64,000 nucleotides of DNA from JAHEEL01 sp963715255 (GTDB lineage: Bacteria; Actinomycetota; Acidimicrobiia; Spongiisociales; UBA5794). The notes below the pieces were generated by a model that had not been told where the DNA came from, did no database searches, and was given only the letters and a program-made list of their open reading frames with translations. The stretch is taken from NCBI GenBank assembly GCA_963715255.1, contig CAVQRN010000002.1:434001-498000 (forward strand), given 5' to 3'. The translations under genes and the position numbers were made by a program. Shown here in pieces: positions 52,054 to 60,913 of the stretch. How positions within the stretch are numbered: the stretch's first letter is position 1; each line of letters begins with the position of its first letter.

Positions 52054-52105
52054 CGGGATGATTGGAGTTCGCCATCGCACTCCAATCATCCCGACCGTCA
52101 CGGTC
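52054..52105. promoter_or_regulatory. Long palindrome and short dyad upstream of the cytochrome bc operon
   Basis: CGGGATGATTGGAGT (52054-52068) and ACTCCAATCATCCCG (52079-52093) are perfect 15-base complements with a ten-base loop. GACCGT-C-ACGGTC (52093-52105) follows. About 110 bases further is the Rieske start, with a possible promoter (TTGTTC, then CTAAGT about 17 bases later) between. The long stem could end transcription from the repeat side or act as an operator. Confidence 0.6.
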
Positions 52106-52211
52106 TCGAACCAGTTGTTCGATCCGGGATCTGCGGTCTAAGTTGTGCGTGACGGGGAGGTCGGGTTCTGCATATGCACTGACGGGTGCAAGGCGCTGAG
52201 CGGAGAGCGAT

Positions 52212-52687
52212 ATGTCAGATTCGGTGTCGCGACGGAAGTTCTTGGCGCGGGCGACGCTGGCTATGGGCGGCGTCATTTTCGCGGGTCGGGCGATCCCGGC
52301 GGTTGCCTACATCTTCGGCCCCCGCGCGCCTCGGAACGGCTGCGGGAGTGGCGGCCGCTCGGCTCGCCCACGAAGGTGGACGTCGGCACGCCAACGCTCT
52401 TCAAGACTCGAGTCGAGCGAACATCCGGGTGGGTAACGCAGGAGGAAGAGGTCTCGCTGTACGTCTTCACCGAAGACGGACAGAACTTCACGGGTCTGTC
52501 CAACGTCTGCACACATCTCGGATGTCGGGTGCGTTGGGTTGGTGACCAGGATACGTTCTTCTGTCCGTGCCACAACGCCACCTTCTCGAAGGACGGACGG
52601 GTCACATCGGGTCCGCCGCCCCGCCCGCTGGACACGTTCGATGTCAAGGTCGAGGACGGGCAACTCTTTGTGAGCGTGGAGGTCTGA
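52212..52687 (+). pseudogene. qcrA: Rieske iron-sulfur protein (QcrA-like), frameshifted
   Basis: The ATG at 52212 starts a TAT-like signal/anchor: SDSVSRRKFLARATLAMGG then a TM to FGP. At the GCGCGC tract (52324-52329) the frame changes by two bases; the other frame gives SERLREWRPLGSP and the Rieske cluster motifs CTHLGCRVRW and CPCHNATF, then GPPPRPLDTF and the end at 52687. Removing one GC restores a single full protein of about 157 aa. It may be a real mutation, phase change at the GC tract, or a sequencing error. Confidence 0.8.
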
Positions 52688-52688
52688 T

Positions 52689-53390
52689 GTGGCCGATCGT
52701 GTGACAGAACCCATCGATCCGGAACCCGGGACCGACCAGCGACCTACGTCGTGGCTCGACGAGCGGACCGGGTCGCGCGGCATCTACGAGACGGTCTTCC
52801 TGCGGAACATTCCCAAGGTCAACTGGCTATTCACACTGGGTAGCGCAACGCTGTTCGTAGTGGTGAATCAGTTCATCACGGGGATTCTGCTCACGGTGTA
52901 CTACGTGCCGAGCGTGCAGGACGCGTACGACACGATTACCTACATCAACAGCACCCTCCCGCTTGGTTGGCTCGTTCGGGGTCTGCACCACTGGGGATCA
53001 ACCGCTCTGGTGGTGCTCGTAGTCCTCCACATGCTCCGGATCATCTTCCACGGTGCCTACAAGTACCCGCGAGAAGTCACCTGGCTCACGGGAGTGGCGT
53101 TGCTGCTGTTGACCTTCGCCTTCGGATTCACCGGGTACCTCCTGCCGTGGGATCAGAAGGCCTATTGGGCGACCACGGTGGGAACGAGGATTCTCGAGGT
53201 GGTGCCATTCGTTGGTGATTGGCTGCTCCGCGTGGCGCGGGGTGGGGACGAACTCTCGGCTGTCACGTTGTCGCGTTTCTTCGGCATCCACGTCTGGATT
53301 CTCCCGGCGCTGATGCTGTTGCTTGTCGGCGTGCATCTGTTCCTCGTGGTACGGATCGGTATCAGCGCTCCCCCGAAGAAGAGCGACTGA
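52689..53390 (+). CDS. qcrB: Cytochrome b N-terminal subunit (b6-like)
   Basis: 233 aa, GTG start two bases after the Rieske stop. Four TM helices carry the haem ligands: HHWGS and HMLR in TM2 (His pair) and GIHVWILPAL with GVHLFL in TM4. The N-terminus is a 45-residue soluble leader. It corresponds to b6-type cytochrome b of a split bc complex; quinone oxidation takes place here. The next gene starts in a TGATG overlap and provides the second part. Confidence 0.9.
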   Translation: MADRVTEPIDPEPGTDQRPTSWLDERTGSRGIYETVFLRNIPKVNWLFTLGSATLFVVVNQFITGILLTVYYVPSVQDAYDTITYINSTLPLGWLVRGLHHWGSTALVVLVVLHMLRIIFHGAYKYPREVTWLTGVALLLLTFAFGFTGYLLPWDQKAYWATTVGTRILEVVPFVGDWLLRVARGGDELSAVTLSRFFGIHVWILPALMLLLVGVHLFLVVRIGISAPPKKSD

Positions 53391-55486
53391 TGCGCGAGGA
53401 GGACAAGAAGGAGTACCTGGACCAGTATCAGGAGGCGAAGAAGAAGGGCATTCCCTTCTTCCCCGACGCGCTGTTCAAAGATGCCGTTGTCGCTCTCGGC
53501 ATCTTCATCATTCTGATCGGTCTCTCCGCGTTGCTGGGGGCCGCTCTCGGCGATCGGGTCGATCCGTCGGTGGAATTCGACCCGGAGCCCGAGTGGTACT
53601 TCCTCTTTCTGTTTCAACTGCTGAAGTACTTCCCGGGCAGCCTCGAGTTCCTCGGAGCCGTCGTCCTCCCAGCCATTGTGATCCTGGCGTTGTTCATGCT
53701 TCCCTGGCTGGACCGGTCGCGGCGGCGCCACTTCACCGGAAGACCGGTTGTTGTAGTCGTCACCGGACTATTCGCCGTTGGAACAGTGGTCTTGACCGTC
53801 TTGGCGCTCGTCGAACAAGCTCCGCCCTCAGGTGGCGACGCCGCCGGTGACGTGGTTGCGCTGCTCTACACCGAGAACTGTTCGGGCTGTCACGGTGGAG
53901 CGCTGGTCGCTTCCGAGAGCACTGATCTTGTCCAGGTCATCTCTACCGGCGGACATGAGGGCATGCCGGCATGGAGCGCCGACCTATCTGCCGATGAGAT
54001 CGACGCGCTGGCGGGGTTCATCCTCTCACCGCGCGGGAACGAGATCTTCGGCAACACGTGTGCCGCATGCCACGAAGTCACGTCATTGGTTGAGGCCAGT
54101 CCCTCCGATCTCCGGTCGGCGCTCGACGACGCCAACGACTTCGCAGCGCATGCGAACCTGGCGCTACCTCAATCGTTTGCTTCACTCGAACAGAGGGACG
54201 CAACCGCTCTCCTCAATTTCCTTTCGGCTCCGGATGGCCAGCGTCTGTTCACGGCGAACTGCTCGTCGTGTCACGGTGCCGCGGTCGCCTTCGCCGGGAA
54301 CGCAGACGAATTGCGGGCGGTCATCGAGACGGGAGGCGAACACCTCGACATGCCGGCGATGGGAGGTGTCCTATCCGACGACGAGATATCTCTTCTTGCC
54401 GCCTACGCCGTATCTCCGAACACTTCCCCGGATGAGGCCAAAGAACTGTTCGCGCAGAACTGCACGGTGTGCCACGGTTCGCGGGTACCCACGGCAACCA
54501 GCGTCGAGGCCGCCCGGGACATCATTATCACCGGCGGCGGCCACGAGACAATGCCCGTCTGGGGTGAGATCCTCACATCCGAGCAGCTCGATGCGCTCAC
54601 CATCTACACCTTGGAGTCGGCGCGCGGTACGCCGGTGATTGCCGGTCAAGCGATCTTCGCAGAGCAATGCGTCATATGTCATGGCGAATTCGGGGAGGGT
54701 GGGGTGAACCCCGCGAACAACGCCATCGTGATCGCCCCAATCAGTACGGCGTCGTATCTGCAGACACGAGACGATGTGACGATCCGCGCCATCATTTCGC
54801 GCGGCCAGCCTGATCTCGGCATGTCACCCTTCTCACTGGAATTCGGGGGTTCGCTCGACGAGGACGACATCAATTCGCTTGTTGCCTTCATCAGAGCATG
54901 GGAAGCCGACCCGCCGGTGGAGCTCCCTCCTGAGATCGAGCGTGCGCCATTGCTTGGCGGAGCTCCTGAAGTATTCGCCGAGTTCTGCTCACAGTGCCAC
55001 GGCCCCCAGGGAGAAGGCGGTATCGGTCCGTCCTTCCAAGAACCTTCCTTCCACGCCGGCATCTCCGATGAGGAAATGCTCGCGGCCATCGATCTCGGGC
55101 ACCCGGCGACGGCCATGATCGCATGGGGCCAGGTACTGACCGACGAGCAGATGGCAGGCCTCGTGACGTTCATCCGCAGGCTGGAAGTGGCGGGCGCATC
55201 GCCGGGGTCAGCCAGCCGGTTCTCCAAGGACGTACTGCCGATCCTTCAGGAGAACTGCGGAGGGTGCCACGGTTCACTCGGCGGGTGGAACTCGGATACG
55301 TACAGGGCGGTGATGACCACCGGGAACGACGCTCCGGTCGTGATCCCTGGCGATCCCGACGGAAGCCTGCTCGTTCAATTGCTGCGCGACCGAGGATCTC
55401 GGTCGATGCCACCGAGGGGGACGCTCCCCCAACGCGAGATCCAACTGATCATCGACTGGATCGCGAGCGGAGCGGCGAACAACTAG
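53390..55486 (+). CDS. Cytochrome b C-terminal subunit fused to seven haem-c sites
   Basis: 698 aa. Residues about 1-145: subunit-IV-like part with the Qo motif PEWY (67-70) and three TM segments (about 32-52, 84-105, 120-141). From about 150 on, an extracytoplasmic region with seven CxxCH sites at residues 164, 224, 291, 358, 427, 533 and 623, spaced 60-106 apart, and possible Met ligands such as GMPAW, MPAMGG and TMPVW. The last part resembles PSD1-type cytochrome c. A membrane quinol-oxidising subunit carrying its own haem-c wire; few fusions of this size are described. Confidence 0.9.
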   Translation: MREEDKKEYLDQYQEAKKKGIPFFPDALFKDAVVALGIFIILIGLSALLGAALGDRVDPSVEFDPEPEWYFLFLFQLLKYFPGSLEFLGAVVLPAIVILALFMLPWLDRSRRRHFTGRPVVVVVTGLFAVGTVVLTVLALVEQAPPSGGDAAGDVVALLYTENCSGCHGGALVASESTDLVQVISTGGHEGMPAWSADLSADEIDALAGFILSPRGNEIFGNTCAACHEVTSLVEASPSDLRSALDDANDFAAHANLALPQSFASLEQRDATALLNFLSAPDGQRLFTANCSSCHGAAVAFAGNADELRAVIETGGEHLDMPAMGGVLSDDEISLLAAYAVSPNTSPDEAKELFAQNCTVCHGSRVPTATSVEAARDIIITGGGHETMPVWGEILTSEQLDALTIYTLESARGTPVIAGQAIFAEQCVICHGEFGEGGVNPANNAIVIAPISTASYLQTRDDVTIRAIISRGQPDLGMSPFSLEFGGSLDEDDINSLVAFIRAWEADPPVELPPEIERAPLLGGAPEVFAEFCSQCHGPQGEGGIGPSFQEPSFHAGISDEEMLAAIDLGHPATAMIAWGQVLTDEQMAGLVTFIRRLEVAGASPGSASRFSKDVLPILQENCGGCHGSLGGWNSDTYRAVMTTGNDAPVVIPGDPDGSLLVQLLRDRGSRSMPPRGTLPQREIQLIIDWIASGAANN

Positions 55487-55581
55487 GACTGGGCCGGGCC
55501 GCAGGATCGGCGGCAGCGGAGCGTTCGCCGTCACATCCGAGCCCGTCTGATCGACGAACCCCTTCCTCCCGGTGCCGGCCG

Positions 55582-55995
55582 TCAGACGCCGGACGCGGCA
55601 GGTGCACCCCTGGCGATCCAGAAGTTGTTGAGCGAGGACTGCATCCGGACATACCAGATGATGTTGCCGATCAGCGGCAGCAGGAACCACAGGCCCCATA
55701 TCGCCGTGATCGGGGGCTCCTCACCTGCGTCCTGATAGAGCTTCGCTACCTCGTCGGCCATGAGGAACATGACAACGGGGCTGATGAAGATCCACAGGAT
55801 CAGATGGACGGCACCTCCAAGCCCTTCGCGTCGGTAGCGCTTGAGATCCTCGCCGGACCAGAAGATCCATAGCAACGACCAGATGCCCAAGGTGACGAAC
55901 ACCAGCAAGATCGTCAATCCGGTGGATCGAGCCTTGCCGACGGGGCGATCCGGCTGCGATTCGGAGCCGGCGGACTGGGAATACGAGTTGCTCAT
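55582..55995 (-). CDS. DUF4234-type membrane protein
   Basis: 137 aa. A Ser/Gln/Pro-rich N-terminus, then TM segments at about 24-46, 62-83 and 95-115, with GIWSLLWIFWSGEDLKRYRREG, typical of DUF4234 (small membrane proteins of unknown function). It is convergent with the cytochrome operon end (96 bases between). No partner. Confidence 0.75.
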   Translation of the reverse strand: MSNSYSQSAGSESQPDRPVGKARSTGLTILLVFVTLGIWSLLWIFWSGEDLKRYRREGLGGAVHLILWIFISPVVMFLMADEVAKLYQDAGEEPPITAIWGLWFLLPLIGNIIWYVRMQSSLNNFWIARGAPAASGV

Positions 55996-56045
55996 GGACC
56001 CGAGCCTATCGAATCCGTTGTCGGATGACTAGGAACACCATCGGT

Positions 56046-56903
56046 TCAGCGGCTGAGCCAGTTGTGGAGCAGGCGCGTCAGCGGGGGCATCAGCACGTAC
56101 GTGAGGGCGAGGATGCCGAGCACGTTTCCAACGAAGACGGCGGCCACCACATTCATGTTGGGAGCTATCTCGCCGCGAATGAGCGTGATGATCAACACCG
56201 TGGGGAACAGAGCAATGAACACGGCGATGGATTGCTTCCAGCGCTTCGGACCCTGAGGCTGCGACGGTTGAGCGGGGAACCAGCCTCCGAACCCTCCGAC
56301 CACGTTGTACATGCGGTCTCCTTCGACAAGTTGGTCGACGCGTTCGAGCCACTCCCTGCGGGTGTCGGATTCGAGCCAGCGATCAAGGTCCGGGCGCGAC
56401 GCGAACGATGCAACGATCACGTGATCCGCCTGCACACCCTCGACGGGAAGAAGCAGTTCTGATCCAAGGAACCCCGGGAACTCGCCGAGACGCTCGACGG
56501 CGTCGTCATGGAGCGTGACGAATTCGTCGTAGTTGTGCGGTGCGATGCATTGAGAGAAGACGATGGTGACGGGCTCCGGGGCCGTTCGCATCCCGGCAAC
56601 CCGTTGTTCCCTGGCCTCTCCGACAATCATCGGATCGACCTCGATCATGAACGCCCGGCGCTGCTCCGATTGCAGCCACGCATCGAGCTGTTCGACGGTT
56701 GCGAACGAATACACCGTGACCCACTCACCGGGATGGGACGGGTTCGGCGGCTGCACTTCTGAGCCCAGAAACCCGGGGTACGAGGCGGCGGCGGCACGGA
56801 TGCGGCGATCCCACGCCCGGAACTCGTCCTCGTTCTCGGGAAGGACGCGCCGTGCCACAACGGTGGTTGGCGCTGCTGCTGATTGGCTCGGACTGTTGGA
56901 CAT
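56046..56903 (-). CDS. Membrane-anchored protein with two ABM domains
   Basis: 285 aa. Two antibiotic-biosynthesis-monooxygenase-like domains (about 15-100 and 110-200): ASYPGFLGSEVQPP and GEFPGFLGSELLLP are the matching cores. Two TM segments follow (about 225-245 and 253-275). Such ABM-TM proteins are widespread in actinobacteria and of unknown role. The domains can bind or oxidise small aromatics in relatives. Isolated gene. Confidence 0.8.
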   Translation of the reverse strand: MSNSPSQSAAAPTTVVARRVLPENEDEFRAWDRRIRAAAASYPGFLGSEVQPPNPSHPGEWVTVYSFATVEQLDAWLQSEQRRAFMIEVDPMIVGEAREQRVAGMRTAPEPVTIVFSQCIAPHNYDEFVTLHDDAVERLGEFPGFLGSELLLPVEGVQADHVIVASFASRPDLDRWLESDTRREWLERVDQLVEGDRMYNVVGGFGGWFPAQPSQPQGPKRWKQSIAVFIALFPTVLIITLIRGEIAPNMNVVAAVFVGNVLGILALTYVLMPPLTRLLHNWLSR

Positions 56904-56999
56904 GACTGAAGCGTAGGCGCACCCCGAGCTCCATCCCGTCCCCAGTAGCGGGAGTGCGAGGCATTGGACCTCCCCTGCGGGGGCAGCGAATGAATCTCG

Positions 57000-57899
57000 T
57001 CAATCTGCTGGAAGGGCGCGAGATGCCCAATAGGCGCCGATCAGCACGACCACGACACCGACGATCGCGATGGGAGCCACGACGTCATCGCGGAAGACGA
57101 TTCCGAGCACGATCGCGACGACCGGGATCAGGTAGGTCGTGGTCGACATGCGGGGAGCACCGACGCGCCCTGCGAGCGTGGCTGAGAGTGCTCTGGCAAC
57201 ACCGGTACCGACAACGCCGAGAACCAATACGGCGATCACCGCGCTGGCTGTGAACTCGGAATCGCCGATCCCTGCGACGGCGAACGGTGCGAGCAACACG
57301 CTCGAAACGAGAAGCGCCCACAGGATGACCGCGGGCCCACCGTACTTCTGCTGGAGCGGCACGATGATGTTCGAGTTCATGGCGTACCCGACGGTGCCGG
57401 CGAACACGAGGACGACACCCGTGGGGTTGGCATCAACGCCGACGAGCGAAGGCAAAGCCATGAGCAGGATGCCGACGAACCCGAGTCCGATGCCGATCAC
57501 CTGTGCCAGCGCTGGGAGCTTCCAGAGGAGGAGGCTTGCAACGATCAAGGTCAGGATCGGTGTACCGCTCGTAATCATGCCTGCGACTGCAGAGTCGAGT
57601 TCAGTCTCTGCCTGGGCGAACAGCCATGCCGGGCCTGCGTTCCCAAGGACGGCGACGGCAGCAATCCGGATCCAGTCCTCGCGTTCTATCGCACGGCGTG
57701 CTCTCGAGAACGTCGCCAGCGCCGCTGCGCCGAGAGCGACGCGGCCGAAGGCAACAACCGCGGGCGACAGGGCGTCGACACCGAAGGCGATCCATAGGAA
57801 TGCCGATCCCCATATGACGCCGAGAACGAGGGTCAGCCCCCATTCGGCCGGCCCATATGCCGCCGGTCGAGATCCGACGTTGGTGAGCGGATTGGCCAT
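57000..57899 (-). CDS. EamA-type (DMT) transporter
   Basis: 299 aa from the ATG at 57897-57899 (MANPLTNVG); the frame is open 26 codons more. About ten TM helices in two repeats, with EWGLTLVLGVIWGSAFLWI at the start of the first repeat and VVVLIGAYWASRA at the end. EamA members export amino acids or other metabolites. Substrate unknown. Confidence 0.85.
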   Translation of the reverse strand: MANPLTNVGSRPAAYGPAEWGLTLVLGVIWGSAFLWIAFGVDALSPAVVAFGRVALGAAALATFSRARRAIEREDWIRIAAVAVLGNAGPAWLFAQAETELDSAVAGMITSGTPILTLIVASLLLWKLPALAQVIGIGLGFVGILLMALPSLVGVDANPTGVVLVFAGTVGYAMNSNIIVPLQQKYGGPAVILWALLVSSVLLAPFAVAGIGDSEFTASAVIAVLVLGVVGTGVARALSATLAGRVGAPRMSTTTYLIPVVAIVLGIVFRDDVVAPIAIVGVVVVLIGAYWASRALPAD

Positions 57900-57949
57900 C
57901 GGCAGGACACTATCAGCGGTACGTCGCTCACCGAAGACCAGCGCATACC

Positions 57950-58122
57950 CAGCGCGGACCGCCAAGAACAACCCCACCGTCGCCGCCGCCTACCTCGCCC
58001 GCCGGCTCGGTATCTCAGGTTCAGAAGCACTCGACCGTGTACGGGCTGTGCGCCCTGACGACGTTCCCCCGGCAGCAGTTCTGGGTATCGGCGAGGAGCC
58101 GGTCCGTCACTGCGATACGTAG
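57950..58122 (+). pseudogene. Possible C-terminal remnant of a dual-specificity phosphatase
   Basis: The forward frame ending at 58122 reads KNNPTVAAAYLARRLGISG then SEALDRVRAVRPDDVPP. This resembles the helices after the HCxxGxxR loop of DSP-type phosphatases (for example GRTGTVxAAYLxRRxG). The catalytic loop and N-terminus are absent. It overlaps the end of the PGRP gene and the space upstream of the EamA gene. Low confidence. Confidence 0.35.
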
Positions 58123-58886
58123 ACCAGCTCGATGTCGACGGACTCGATGCGCTCGTTGACGAGACGCTCAATCTCGCCGGATTGGATCATCTCGTGGACG
58201 ACGGAGCCGGGGCAGGCCGTAGCGGCGTAATCCCGGTGCCCGGTGATTTCCGCAGGATCGACGCCAAATTCAGCACTCGCCCATGCAAGGACATCGATGA
58301 GCGCTCCGAGCTGAGCATCGGATAGCTCATCGGCGCCGTCGGGTTCATCGTCGCCATCATCCGGACTGTCCCAGAACTCGTCGAACATCCCCTCGAGCGC
58401 CGGGAGGAAGTGGCCGGTCGGGTCGTAGGACGTGCGGGTTGAACCGACGAAGCGGTGCTCCCTTCCCGCATAGACCGTCCCGTCCGGCGCGATGATCATG
58501 TGGTAGGCGATGTCGCCGAATCCCATCGACTGGTGGTAGTTCTGCCACTCCTGGAGACGTTCCTCCATCGCCATGTCGCCGAGGGACTGCCCGGTGTGAT
58601 GAATGGTGATGGTGTCGACGACGTGCCCTTCGAGCTCTCGGTCGGGTGGTTGCGCCCCCCAACTCTCCCGGGTCCTGACTTCGAGCTTCACGACCTCGCG
58701 TGAAAGAGGCGCCGCTGTGGTCGTTGATGTTGTCGAGGCCGCAGCCACCGTCGAAGGAGTTTCGATCGAGTCGTGTGTCGTGGTGGATGGGGCCGAACTC
58801 GTCGATGCCGACGTGCCCACCGGCACGGCGCACCCGGCGAACACGACGGCCATGACGACAACGGCTGTGATTGTTCTTGTTGTCAC
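58107..58886 (-). CDS. Lipoprotein with peptidoglycan-recognition/amidase_2 domain
   Basis: 259 aa from a GTG at 58884-58886. Signal with lipobox FAGC (Cys about 19), a Ser/Thr linker of about 50 residues, then an Amidase_2 domain (about 75-245): RESWGAQPP, TITIHHTGQS (Zn His pair), IAYHMIIAPDGTVYAGRE and ITGHRDYAATACPG (second His and Cys). It would cleave the N-acetylmuramoyl-L-alanine bond or bind peptidoglycan outside the membrane. Confidence 0.85.
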   Translation of the reverse strand: MTTRTITAVVVMAVVFAGCAVPVGTSASTSSAPSTTTHDSIETPSTVAAASTTSTTTAAPLSREVVKLEVRTRESWGAQPPDRELEGHVVDTITIHHTGQSLGDMAMEERLQEWQNYHQSMGFGDIAYHMIIAPDGTVYAGREHRFVGSTRTSYDPTGHFLPALEGMFDEFWDSPDDGDDEPDGADELSDAQLGALIDVLAWASAEFGVDPAEITGHRDYAATACPGSVVHEMIQSGEIERLVNERIESVDIELVYVSQ

Positions 58887-58989
58887 GGTGGGTAGACAGC
58901 GTACGCCGCGAATTCCGATCCGAAGGAAGCCATAGGGCACGCCGGCGTCGCAGGAGCGCCGCGGATCGAGATCTTCGAAGACGTCGAGG

Positions 58990-59460
58990 CCGTTCAGTAT
59001 TGGGAGGTTCAGCGAATAGGGCCGCGGAGCGCTTGCCATCTACCGTCCCCCACTCTGCGCCTGAATCCATGGTGTGTGACGTGGGAGAGACGACGCTTGT
59101 CCTGTCCCCCTGCCGGAACGGCGGGGGACGCGAGGAGCTTGCGACGAGCAGGGGGGCATTCTCGACGAGCAGGGGGGCATTCTCGACGAGCAGGGGGGCG
59201 TTCTCGACGAGCAGGGGGGCCACCGGCGAGATCGCACAAGCGTATCCGCATCCGAGAGTGATGAGGCCAAAACGGCCCCCTCTGGCCTGCCGGCCATCTC
59301 CCCCACTGCGTGGGGGAGAGTGTCAGCGAGCCCCGCTCACCCCTTCACCCGGATCGTGACCATCGGCAACATCTCGAATCCAGGCCACGGCCGAGGGGAC
59401 GGACGAACGTCGCTTCACCACCTGAGACCAAACGACCTAACCGCTGAGCCTCTAGACCGA
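58990..59460 (+). repeat. Composite intergenic repeat with inverted end module (copy D)
   Basis: Left end: an inverted end module (59005-59056) with CGCGGAGCGCTTGCC. Then the left module (59063-59157, TGTCCCCCTGCCGG), a 21-base tandem spacer (59142-59220), the right module (59278-59395, GGCCTGCCGGCCATCTCCCC and CGGATCGTGACCATCGGC) and a degenerate direct end module (to about 59455, CTAACCGCTGAG). End modules in opposite orientation on both sides give it transposon-like ends. Confidence 0.65.
59142..59220 (+). repeat. 21-base tandem repeat, about 3.8 copies
   Basis: Units begin CGACGAGCAGGGGGG and end CATTCT, with one G variant in the third copy. The repeat starts inside the left module and expands its own end (CGACGAGCAGGGGGGC). 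It takes the place of the heptamer spacer of copies B and C. Confidence 0.9.
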
Positions 59461-59493
59461 CACATCCACGGAACGACTGAAGAGCGTCGCTCT

Positions 59494-60006
59494 TCAGCGA
59501 AGGCGTTCGATGGTGCCTCTGAGATAGCGGGCTTGGCCGGCGTGCTGCAGATTGTCGCTGATCACGCTGATCAGGCGCACACCAACCGATACCGGCGGGT
59601 CGTAGGAGTGGTCGATGATGCGATCGAGTTCCGACGCATCGACACCTTCGAGATACGCAATGGTTCGTCCCGCCACGGCGTCGAGATACGCGACCAGCGC
59701 TTCAGAGGACTCGGGGACAATCGCTGCCACGTCGTCGGGAGTGTCCCCGTATCCCGTCGCCGTCACGTCCCGGTCGATGCCGGTCCGTTCGACCCAGGAA
59801 CGATCGGCCCACACCTGGTCCATCCCGGCGATCTCGGCGACGTGATCGTCCTGGACGCGACTCAGATGCCAGACCAACCACGCAATCGAATTGGCGCCCG
59901 GTTCGGGCCGATACGCCAGGCCCGCCGCGTCAAGGCCCTCGCATGCCCCATGAACCAACTCGGGGATGCGCCGGAACGCGTCCACCAGCAGTGTGCTCGT
60001 ATCCAT
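59494..60006 (-). CDS. DinB-family (mycothiol-dependent-like) protein
   Basis: 170 aa from the ATG at 60004-60006 with GGGAGG eight bases upstream. A four-helix bundle pattern: metal-type His in WHLSRVQDDHVAEI and NLQHAGQARYLRG, plus LAYRPEPGANSIAWLVWH, match DUF664/DinB_2 proteins. The family includes metal-dependent thiol transferases (mycothiol, bacillithiol). The role here is unknown. Confidence 0.85.
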   Translation of the reverse strand: MDTSTLLVDAFRRIPELVHGACEGLDAAGLAYRPEPGANSIAWLVWHLSRVQDDHVAEIAGMDQVWADRSWVERTGIDRDVTATGYGDTPDDVAAIVPESSEALVAYLDAVAGRTIAYLEGVDASELDRIIDHSYDPPVSVGVRLISVISDNLQHAGQARYLRGTIERLR

Positions 60007-60285
60007 TCGTGGGCCTCCCAGGGGCGTTCGATCGTTCAAGTCAACCACGCTACAGCGACCGTCGCCACCGTGCCGACGATCCAACGGTCGGCCGATGCAA
60101 CCACCTATCGACCGTTGCGCCTCGCCGGCCTCGGGACGATCCCGCAACACGTTCCACTTGACATCCGACAGCCATTCCATCACCCCCCAACACGAACGAT
60201 CAGAAGTGATGCCTCGACAAGGAAGTGTCGCTCTCTTCCTTACTCCTGATACTGAACGAGCATTGTGGATGCTCGATGCGGCACA

Positions 60286-60885
60286 ATGCACACCTCAATG
60301 AACGTCTCGCCCGACATAGCGCACTGGCACCGTCGGCTGTCCCCCGTGACGGACGGGATCGTCATCAGCGGTGACCTCGCCGAAGACCCTGAACAGGCGA
60401 TCCGGCAACTCGAGCGGTGGAAGCGGGCCGGGATCACCCACGTGCTCGACACCCGCCTCGAGTGGAGCGACGCAGACCTGGTCGCAGAGCACGCCCCGGA
60501 CCTCGTCTACGGGTGGATCGGCACCGACGACGATGGGAACGCACAACCGGACGAATGGTTCGACGCGGGGCTCACCTTCGCCGCTGACGCACTCGGCGCT
60601 TCCGAATCCGTGCTGCTCGTCCACTGCCACATGGGGATCAACCGGGGCCCGTCGATGGCGTTTCGCATCCTCCTCGAGTCCGGCTGGGAACCGATGGAAG
60701 CCCTCGATGCGATCCGCGAGGCCCGGCCGATCGCCGACATCGGATACGCCGGCGACGCTCTGAACCACTTCCACCGAAGTCACGCTGTCCCGGCAGATCG
60801 CCGAACCAGTGACCAGGATCGCCTCGTGGCATGGCGGAGTGGCCACCCAACCATCGGCCGTCGTCTCATCCGGCCGGCGGACTGA
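60286..60885 (+). CDS. Dual-specificity-type protein phosphatase
   Basis: 199 aa counted from the ATG at 60286; an ATG at 60298 is equally possible and no ribosome site decides. Signature HCHMGINRGPS (Cys114, Arg120) with a general-acid region DTRLEWSDADL. The C-terminal tail (about 165-199) is Arg-rich. It would remove phosphate from proteins or small molecules. A stretch like the C-terminal helices of this fold lies at 57950-58122. Confidence 0.8.
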   Translation: MHTSMNVSPDIAHWHRRLSPVTDGIVISGDLAEDPEQAIRQLERWKRAGITHVLDTRLEWSDADLVAEHAPDLVYGWIGTDDDGNAQPDEWFDAGLTFAADALGASESVLLVHCHMGINRGPSMAFRILLESGWEPMEALDAIREARPIADIGYAGDALNHFHRSHAVPADRRTSDQDRLVAWRSGHPTIGRRLIRPAD

Positions 60886-60913
60886 GCCCGCCTCTGCTCG
60901 GCGACCGAATCGA

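Noticed and set aside
59142..59220. Regular short repeats considered as a CRISPR array.
   Set aside because: The units are contiguous, with no unique spacers, and expand one module of a known repeat.
59390..59460. tRNA-like D-arm sequence (CTAACCGCTGAG on the forward strand).
   Set aside because: No acceptor, anticodon or T arm can be paired; the same sequence belongs to the end module of the composite repeat.
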